NCBI GenBank assembly: GCA_017436705.1
Contig: JAFSCP010000042.1
Coordinates: 1-45,835, forward strand
Length of the DNA stretch: 45,835 nucleotides
Direction of reading: 5' to 3'
DNA from: Bacillota bacterium
GTDB taxonomy: Bacteria; Bacillota; Clostridia; Peptostreptococcales; Anaerovoracaceae
Part shown: in pieces, positions 9,496-17,600 of the stretch
How positions within the stretch are numbered: the first letter of the stretch is position 1
How the letters are laid out: each line of letters opens with the position of its first letter
The notes under the pieces: model-generated
Database searches by the model: none
Told to the model about the DNA's origin: nothing
Seen by the model: the letters and a program-made list of their open reading frames with translations, nothing else
Position numbers and translations under genes: made by a program

Positions 9496-9516
9496 TCGCA
9501 GGGGGCAAGCCTGCGA
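9496..9516. promoter_or_regulatory. Inverted repeat upstream of the kinase A promoter
   Basis: TCGCAGG-N7-CCTGCGA is a perfect 7-bp dyad whose right arm ends 3 bases before the -35 hexamer of the kinase A promoter. An overlapping CCCC-TTCGCA-GGGG hairpin is possible. It could be an operator or a transcript hairpin belonging to the end of the repeat element. Confidence 0.45.
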
Positions 9517-9519
9517 CAC

Positions 9520-9548
9520 TTGACTTGTGTAAATCGCTATTGTAGAAT
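9520..9548 (+). promoter_or_regulatory. Sigma-A promoter for kinase A
   Basis: TTGACT (9520-9525), a 17-base spacer and TAGAAT (9543-9548). The -35 overlaps an in-frame TTG codon, which argues against that TTG as the kinase start. The giant-protein promoter at 11594 has almost the same hexamers, TTGACA-N17-TAGAAT. Confidence 0.7.
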
Positions 9549-9594
9549 ATTAAAAAATGTCGAAAGGACTCGAAAAAACGCGAAAGATAGCACA

Positions 9595-11145
9595 ATGCAT
9601 ACGGTATTGCTTAACGAACAGACCATTAAAAGTATTCTCCAGTCGGGCGGCATGACCCTGGAGGAACAGCTGAGTCTGAAAACTGAAAGTGCAGTGCTTA
9701 AGGTCCGGCGCGCAGAAACAGGCAGTTTCATCCTGAGACTCTATACTCAGGAAGTGGCGGCTTGCCGGGCGATGGAGTGGCACGACTGCGAAGGCTTTCC
9801 GCAGGTGTACAGAACGTACAGCGAGGAAGGTGTTTTTGTGGTGGAAGAAGAGTTCATAGATGGTGTGTCGCTGGCAGAAATGCTGGAAGGCGGCGCCCGC
9901 ATGGACGAAGGTCGCACATTGCAGATTGCAGGCAAGGTCTGCGAAGCACTGGCATTTCTTCATGACAAAGGTTTTATCCACCGGGACGTGAAGCCTGAGC
10001 ACGTACTGATAACGCCTGATTACCGCATAGTTCTTATCGACATGGACGCCTCCATGCGCCTTGAAGCCGGTCGCAAGAACGACACCCAGCTAATAGGCAC
10101 AGCAATGTACGCAGCACCTGAGCAGTTCGGACTGACAAGATCCGACACACGCACAGACATTTACGCAACCGGCATACTTATAAACGAAATGCTCACCGGC
10201 CACCATCCGGCCGTGCAGCAGTACCGCAAGGGCAGGCTAGGCAGAATCATTGAAAAATGCACAAAAATCAGCCCTGACGACAGATACCAGACCATCGGCG
10301 AGCTGGCAGAAGCCCTCCATGACGCTGCCGGAGAAAGTACGAAAGGAAAATCCCGAAAATTCAGGAAAATCATCCTGACAGTCACAGCCGCAATATGCGT
10401 ACTGACTTTTGCCTTTTCATCGGGAGTGAATGATGCTGAAGAACTTGTTACTCCTGAAGTTCCGGTAAGCAACAAAAACGCCGAAGCTGAAAAGTACAAC
10501 ACAACCACCGTCGCCTATGCTGAGGGCACTGACTGGCTTCAGCTTTACAAATACGACTGGATGGAAACTACCGGCTATGTTCACCGTGATGGAGGCCAGC
10601 ACGCCCGCTACTATACACAGGACGGGACCCTGGTGGACAACACCTTTGATTTCTGGATAGACGAGTCCATCGGCAATGTGGAATACTGGTACGCAGCAGA
10701 AAAAGGCTGGGAAATCCGTTCCATAGGATGTGAAATAGGAGCCACCGGTTACATTCACGCACAAAAAGACGGCAAGCACTACGCCATGGAGATTCAGGTA
10801 ATGGGCGAGTCTTTCAGCGTGTACACTGCGCTGCCAGACCTGCGGGATATGACTAAAAATTACGTGCCGACTTACAGTGTGGACTGGGTACAGCACGGTT
10901 ACTATATTGACATGGAGTATGACAGAAATGAGCCTCTGACCCTGTACCTAGCGCTTATGCGGCTGGACGATGTTGTTCCGTCATGCAGGAGCGAATATGT
11001 TGAAATCAAGCCATATGACGGCGAAGTTTTCTGGGACTGGCCGGTTTTCGAAATGACATTTTACAACCCGGACGGCGGCGACGTAATATTCGAAGTTGAG
11101 TCCTGGGCACTGGATGTGGGATTCACCTTTACAGAGAAAAAATAG
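9595..11145 (+). CDS. Atypical membrane Ser/Thr kinase-like protein (kinase A)
   Basis: 516 residues: cytosolic kinase-like domain (about 1-250), one membrane helix (about 259-280, IILTVTAAICVLTFAF), then about 235 extracellular residues. The catalytic loop reads HRDVKPEH (HRD at 129-131), so the usual Mg-binding Asn is His. The DFG site reads D149-M-D151, and GTAMYAAPEQFG is the APE region. No glycine loop is evident, and Arg (ILRLY) occupies the likely place of the beta-3 Lys. The outer domain contains ATGYIHAQKDGKHY, shared with kinase B. I chose ATG 9595 because the upstream in-frame TTG lies in the promoter; an AAAGGA at 9563-9568 is too distant for an ideal ribosome site. Substrate and ligand are unknown. 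Whether it is active or a pseudokinase cannot be decided from sequence. Confidence 0.8.
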   Translation: MHTVLLNEQTIKSILQSGGMTLEEQLSLKTESAVLKVRRAETGSFILRLYTQEVAACRAMEWHDCEGFPQVYRTYSEEGVFVVEEEFIDGVSLAEMLEGGARMDEGRTLQIAGKVCEALAFLHDKGFIHRDVKPEHVLITPDYRIVLIDMDASMRLEAGRKNDTQLIGTAMYAAPEQFGLTRSDTRTDIYATGILINEMLTGHHPAVQQYRKGRLGRIIEKCTKISPDDRYQTIGELAEALHDAAGESTKGKSRKFRKIILTVTAAICVLTFAFSSGVNDAEELVTPEVPVSNKNAEAEKYNTTTVAYAEGTDWLQLYKYDWMETTGYVHRDGGQHARYYTQDGTLVDNTFDFWIDESIGNVEYWYAAEKGWEIRSIGCEIGATGYIHAQKDGKHYAMEIQVMGESFSVYTALPDLRDMTKNYVPTYSVDWVQHGYYIDMEYDRNEPLTLYLALMRLDDVVPSCRSEYVEIKPYDGEVFWDWPVFEMTFYNPDGGDVIFEVESWALDVGFTFTEKK

Positions 11146-11164
11146 AATAACAAGACAAGAGAAT

Positions 11165-11211
11165 AGCTGCTGCGCAGCTGACAGATAGTCAGTCACGCGG
11201 CAGCTTTTTTG
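11165..11211 (+). terminator. Terminator after kinase A
   Basis: The outer stem AGCTGCTGCG / CGCGGCAGCT (11165-11174 with 11196-11205, one G-U pair) encloses an inner CTGAC-AGATA-GTCAG hairpin and is followed by a T run. Kinase A is therefore a single-gene transcript. Confidence 0.85.
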
Positions 11212-11232
11212 TACGCGCAAAAATGATTCTAC

Positions 11233-11247
11233 TATGCACCGTGCATA
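11233..11247. promoter_or_regulatory. Palindrome TATGCAC-C-GTGCATA, operator relic
   Basis: A perfect 7+1+7 palindrome in the 146-base gap between kinase A and the 3' end of XRE75. The stretch TATGCACCGTGC-ATAACAAT matches the kinase B promoter region TATGCACCATGC-TAAA-ATAACAAT (21059 onward), except for an A/G change and loss of TAAA, which removes the -10 element. It looks like a decayed copy of the XRE141/kinase B operator-promoter. Nothing downstream seems to need it. Confidence 0.5.
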
Positions 11248-11290
11248 ACAATTCGCTGTAATGCAGTGATAAAATACAGGTACCGGTATG

Positions 11291-11518
11291 TTAGTCCCGG
11301 AAGTCAAAGAGCTCTTTCGGTGTGGTGTCCAGCACTTCACACAATTTGAATATCACATCGAAAGAAACTCCGACTTTCCCAAGCTCGATGGCACTTATAT
11401 GGCTGCGGTCGACATCAGCCAGCTCGGCCAGCTGGAGCTGGGTAAGTTTTTTGCGCTTGCGATAATAAACCACATTGAGGCCGAACTTTTCATAAAGCTG
11501 GCGGTATTCGCTTTTCAT
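11291..11518 (-). CDS. Small Cro/CI-type HTH regulator (XRE75)
   Basis: 75 residues, almost all one Xre-family helix-turn-helix domain: FGLNVVYYRKRKKLTQLQLAELADVDRSHISAIELGKVGVSFDVIFKLCEVLDTTPKELF. There is no ligand or dimerisation extension, as in many phage-like or toxin-module repressors. The ribosome site on the minus strand is a strong GGGGGTGAT, 5 bases before the ATG. It is divergent from the giant secreted protein; the gap between them carries a 12-bp-arm inverted repeat overlapping both likely -35 hexamers. I infer that it represses itself and the giant gene. It is not a homologue of XRE141 beyond the general HTH fold. Confidence 0.88.
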   Translation of the reverse strand: MKSEYRQLYEKFGLNVVYYRKRKKLTQLQLAELADVDRSHISAIELGKVGVSFDVIFKLCEVLDTTPKELFDFRD

Positions 11519-11570
11519 GATGTATCACCCCCATGGCTTAAGTTTACAGGTTTTTAAATGTATGATAAAC

Positions 11571-11603
11571 CTTGTGACAATCCCGTAACGAGATTGACAC
11601 AAG
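11571..11603. promoter_or_regulatory. Operator-like dyad between XRE75 and the giant gene
   Basis: CTTGTGACAATC-N9-GATTGACACAAG: two 12-base arms matching at 11 of 12 positions. The right arm contains TTGACA, the -35 of the giant-gene promoter. The left arm read on the minus strand contains TTGTCA, a likely -35 for XRE75 with TAAAAA 18 bases further on. A protein bound here would block both promoters. XRE75 is the natural candidate. Confidence 0.7.
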
Positions 11604-11622
11604 TTGTTTTCGGGTTTAGAAT
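11594..11622 (+). promoter_or_regulatory. Sigma-A promoter for the giant secreted protein
   Basis: TTGACA (11594-11599), a 17-base spacer and TAGAAT (11617-11622). The -35 is consensus and the -10 is off by one base. The leader is about 62 bases and ends with a GAAAGGAAGGA ribosome site before ATG 11691. Confidence 0.8.
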
Positions 11623-11690
11623 ATCGGTATAAATAGTCTTTCACGACATAGTCTCAGGAACGACGAAAAATAAAGAAAGGAAGGACAGAT

Positions 11691-14600
11691 ATGAAAAAAC
11701 TATTATGCACGCTCCTGTGCGTGATGCTGGTAGTGACCATGATGCCGGTGACGGCGTGGGCAGAGGAAGGAATCGGACCATTCCCGGCTGAATTATATTG
11801 GTCTAAAGCACCAGATAATGCAGATGGCAGCGAACCAAAGGGCATAGAATGGTACAGCGGCGAACCTCTCGTGATGCAGGAGGGCGAGAGCGTACGTGCT
11901 TATTTTGGTATAGAAACTGAGGATGGTATTGTCGCTATAAATGCAGATCCAAGTACAATCAGGACTCAGGAAGGTGTAAGCATTTCTGGCAGAACGAATT
12001 ACATGTATACCATCACAGCTGAAGGTACCGGTAATTTCTGGATTTTATATGAAGGACCTGATCAGGACTACGAAATGGGAGTGCAGGTAGAGGAAGATGG
12101 CAACTTCAATAATGCCGGCCCGATTTTCTGGCTGCCAGTACAGGAATCTGACCGGTTAGATGAATTCATGGCAGATCCTGCTGGATTCAATAACTGCTTT
12201 GCGAAGGGCCCTGTAGGTATGGTTGAAGAGGGATATTTCGCAGTAATTTACAATGATAATGCAGTATTATTATCATTGGAAAACTTTGATGCTGAAAGTG
12301 TTTCTGATAAAGTGTCCATTACAGAAGGAGAAGATGGTGCTTTATGCTTTGAATTTCTGAAGGAAGAAACCTTTGGCATCAACGCATCGTATGAAGATGC
12401 TGCATACTGCATTGAAGTAATTGATCTTGGAGGCGGATCAGGCGATGGTGGAAACAACGCAGAGTGCCTCTGGTGGGCATATGTCCCTGAAGGCGCAGAT
12501 GCAATGCAGATGCCGGCAGAAACTGTAGAATGGTCAGATGGTAAATTAGAGCTGGCAAAAGGCGGCTCTGCAGTTGACATCTATCTGGCATTCAGAAACG
12601 GAGAGGTATTAGTGCCGCTGGGTTCTGAATCTGCAATAGGACAAGATATTGAATACGGAAATGGAAGAACCATTACAGTTACAAAAAATACTGCAAGCGG
12701 ATATGTATATACAGTAACACCAGGGGCAGTTGATGCAGACAGCTGGATTGCTTTCCAGAGACCTGAAGGCGCAGAATATGTAATGGATGTTAAAGTAGGC
12801 GAAGGTGCAGAAACTGCTTACAATATTTCTATGGAAATATTAGCAGATACATCCGAATGGCCGGATGCAAGCGAGCATATTATGTGGCACTATGGTCAGG
12901 GTGTTAACATGCAGTTCAACAGTAAAATCACAAGCTGGTATTCCTGCTTCTATGTTGAAAATATGACCACAGGATATGATGCCCGTTTTGAGTGGACTCC
13001 TGAAAATCCTCACGAAGTCCGTACATATGTAGGTGGGGATGGCGAATATGTTATTGAAGCAGAGCCTAAAGATAACAGCAGCTCCTGGGCTCCTATAACA
13101 AACCTGGCAGAAGAATATCAGGTATACAGCATTTCATATCTTGGTGAAAAGAAGGGCTACAGCCCGATTTTCCAGATCAGACTTAATGCCGAGTTAGATG
13201 ATGTATCCAAGGCGACAGACCTGTATCGTTTCAGAATCCGTTACACCGGCGAAGATGTGTACCTGGATAACGGCAATCCACGGAATTGGCGCAACATCAT
13301 GCTTGATCGCAACGAGGAAATGGATGAATTCAATATTGACGAGTATTGGTTTGACGAGAATGGAAACCCTAATACCGGCAATGTGCTGCGCTTTGACTAT
13401 GTAGGCGAGGCAATCAAGTTTAAACTTAACATCCGTCCGGGCGTGCTTCAGAGTGCGGCAGACAAAAAGATTTATAGAGAAGACGATTACATCTATGTCG
13501 AACCTAGTGAAACAAACGGTGCTGATTTCATCAGACTGTTTGAACAGAAGCGTGATGAATGGGTAGAGATTCCTGACGATGAAAATCCGTTTGTTATAAC
13601 ATGGGACGAAACAGAAAAATTATATACTATTACTTATGCAGAACCTGACGAAGACCTTCACGGTCCGCACTATATGATGACATATACCGGGGACTATGAT
13701 AGCCTGATTAATCAGAAATACGGTTATGCAGAAGGTACCAAGAGCAATGTCGGGGCAGACTCCACATTTACAACCGGTAAGATTACTTTACATGTTGATG
13801 ATGTTGGAAACGGTTCAATCGATGCAACTACCGAAGATAAAGTAATCGGTACCGAAATCGTTCTTGGTGATGGTGCTTTAGAGGGTTACGAAGATGAAGA
13901 ACTGCATTTTGAAACCAATGACGGTTCAATTACACTTGGCGGAGATCTCGTAGGCAATATCAAGATTACTGACAAGAAAATTCATCTGAAGATGTGGAAC
14001 GTTAAGGAAGATGACCACTACCTCGTTTCTGACAAACAGAAGAATGAAGTAAAGAAGTGTATTAAGGCCTTTGACTTCAAGATTGATACTAAAGATGCTG
14101 ACATTGAGTTCGGTGAAGACGGTTATGCAGTAATCAGAATACCTTACGATGGCAGCAAAGGCTACGTATATTACATTAACGATAAGGGCGAGAAAGAATA
14201 CATTGATTGTGTGACTAAAGACGGTTACATTCAGTTCACTGTTAAGCACTTCTCAACTTATGCAATAAGTACTGAAATGCCTGAAGATGGCAATCCTGAT
14301 TATGAATTAGAAGTAAACATGCCAAACAGCATGAATTACTGGCTCCCTGGCGTAAGTAATCATTTATGGACAAACCTTCGCCAGTTAATCAGAGAAGATG
14401 AATACAACAGTCATTGGGAACATGTAAATGATTACACATTAGTTCCGACTGTAACAATGAATCACGTTTGTACTGATAAGGCTGATGCCAGTGCAGAAGC
14501 TCTGACAGGCGACGAATCCAGAGCATTTGAACTTAAGCTTCCGGGTTCCTGCGCTGAGGGATGTACTGCTGCAGTGGAAGTGAAGGCATATATCAATGAT

Positions 14601-17600
14601 GAATTCGTAAAGAAGACAACATTTAATGTCCATGTTGCAGACGAAATGTATGCAATCAGACATACAGGAACTGAGTTTGATGAAACTTTAGAAATGGGCG
14701 AAGTTCTTAATTTCAAAGATGCTCTGACTGTAGAAAAGATAACTACTACAACAACAGACGGCTGGACCGTAGTAGAAAATCCGACATTCAGAATGGACTA
14801 CGATAAAGAACGCTGGCAGCCTGATGGAGAAGGTGCCAACGGCCTATATAATCTTAAAAAGATAAGTCCGTATGGTGACGGTATAGAGGTAAAGGTTGTT
14901 GTTGACGGCAATGAAGTTGCCCGCAGAGGTTACGGATTTAACGGCTACGATTTCTGGGCAAACTTTAATTTCAGTAACGGCAGAGAAGTATCAATAGCAC
15001 AGCAGACTGCCACATTTACTCTTAATAAGAGTACAGCGTTGGCTGCTGATACAACTCATGATATTAAGTTTGTACTGGGCGCAATGAATGATGAGGGTGT
15101 AATCACACCATTTGCCACTCAGACAGGCCTGTTTGAGTATGTGACAGAAACTGAAAATGATATTGTTAAAGTTACAGGAATCAGACTCAATATTGCTGAA
15201 ATTCTCAAACAATGCACATTCGAGGGACGTTCATACCGCCTCGGCATACAGATAAATGTTGAAAAGAACGACGTTGCATACACATTAAGAAATGAACATG
15301 TATGGCTTCGCGTTCCTGACTACCACATTTCCTGGAATACAGATGGCCAGCCGTTATTATTAAGCAATCAGGAAGTAAAGACCATCTATTTCAACAAAAA
15401 TGATGCCATGAATAACGATTCCGGTTATGAATTATCATTTAGATTAGGTATCTGGAACAGGGACGAAGAAAAGATAGATTTCTTTGAGTCCCAGGAAGGC
15501 TTATGTGAACCATTCAGGGAACCTGTTTATGGTGAAGGAAATGAAATTACAGGATACGGTGATGTAGTCGGCCTGACACTTTATCCGCAGAAAATTGCAG
15601 AAGCTTTAGGCAATGCCTTTACGGATGATGGTGAAGCTGACTTTGAAATTCAGCCATTTGTAACTATCAACAATCGCACATATTCAATCGGTAACAGCCG
15701 TGACTGCTTTATTCTCGTAGGCGGTTTATGCGAATACGATGAAATGTGGGACAGATATATGCTTCCAGGTGAAGGCAACGGCGTGGACCGTACAATCTGG
15801 GGTTACGTAAGAGATGAGGATGAACCAGACGGTTATGAAGTATGGCTTCCTGTTGTATCTGTAACTTCAGATAATGAAGCTGTTGCAAAGATCGAGCAGA
15901 GAGATAATGGCGAATATGTTATCGATTCCAAAGGTCTCGGGACTGCAACAATCACACTTGTACATGAAGGTATTGGTAACACCATCACGCAGGAATTCGA
16001 TGTACATGTTGTAGACGATCTCTGGCGCTGCGAAGTGGATCCTGTAAACAGAACTTCCGGAGCAGCAGGAACACTTGACTATACAGTAAAAGCAGAAGCT
16101 CATCACTACAAGTACAACGCTGAACGCGATGAAATATACGAAACAGGCGAAGACTATACTGTAGACTGGGAATTAACAGAATATCACCGTGATTTCGAAG
16201 GCAAAATCGGAACTCCGGTCATTGACAACGCAAACCATACTGCAACAGTAAATGTAGAACCAATAGACGAATGGTTCAGACTGGAATACAAAGTTAAACC
16301 GGCAGACGGTACAGATGTGGTTTATTCCGACAACCGTAACTTCAGGCCGATGGAAGACTTCCTTACATTCAAAGTTGACGGTTTTAAGGAAGACCTTGCA
16401 CTGGATGAAACTGTAGAGGTATCCATGACAGTTACACTCCATACGCTGGAAGATGGAATTCCTGTTTCTTCCGTTGTTGAGATGACAGAACCTTATTGCT
16501 TTACTGACAACGATGGAGTACTTGACATTAAGGAAATTGATTCCGCAGGAAATGATTTAAAATATGAAATTACCAGATTATCTGCAGGCAGAGTATCAAT
16601 CTGGTTTGGTGCAGGCTATGTGGATGAACACCATGACAGATGGTGGGAAAATTCCTACACTGTTCAGAAAATCACCCACGGTCCTTCTGCTGAAACAGAC
16701 ATTTTCTATACTTACGTTTTAGAAGATGGCAAATATGTCCGTCTTGAAAAGGATGCACATGATAATCACGAAGGTTATGCTGAATACTTATCAAGCGACA
16801 ACGGAATTGGCGGAACAAATGATTTCTATGTTTTATATCCTGAAGCAGGTGCAGCTGAAAAGCCAAAGCTGGATGTATTTGAAGTAGAAGGTTTTGAAAA
16901 CATTCCGGTAGTAGAAGAACCTGATTATGAAGGTTGCTTAACAGGAATCACGGTTGATGATACTGTTGAGAACGAAACAATAGAGGGAACTGAGTACTAC
17001 GTATGGAAGATTACTGTTGCTCCCGAATTCGAAATGGCTAAAGCAGGATTAACTCTCAGCTCGCTGGAAAACTTTACACACGTAATGTTCATCCTTGGTG
17101 AAGATTTCTATACTGCAGATGAAGGACAATACGCAGATGGTATTTTCGCAGTATCAGAGGTTACACAGGGTAAGAACTGGGATAACATTGAGGATTTAGA
17201 GGCTGATAAAACATATCTCGCAAGATATGATGTAGATCATATCGCACCGGAGATCAATCTTAATCTTTCACAGGCACCTTCCTCGGAAAGAAATACTTTC
17301 TACATTCTTCACAGAGTTGATACACAGTTAAGAACTGACTTATCTAAGCTTCATCCTATCAGCCTGGTTAATGGATCAGGGTTAGGTGGTGCCAAGGCAT
17401 TCGAACAATGCTTAGATCTGGATGAAATGCTTGTCACAAAGACTGCACTGGATGATAATGAAGAACCAGTAATCGTTACAATTGGTGATGTTGAGTACGA
17501 GGCAACACAGGTTAACCTTACCAAGTATCTTGGCCACAGCGATATGTTCCTGTACATGGCCAATAAGGATAACAGAGATGAATGCATCCGCGCACGTATC

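Noticed and set aside
9520-9594. TTG 9520 as start of kinase A
   Set aside because: The TTG is part of the -35 hexamer of a near-consensus promoter; ATG 9595 begins at the conserved part of the protein.
9177-9595. Short open frames on both strands inside repeat copy A
   Set aside because: They are not conserved as proteins between copies A and B, have no ribosome sites, and result from the repeat's own symmetric sequence.
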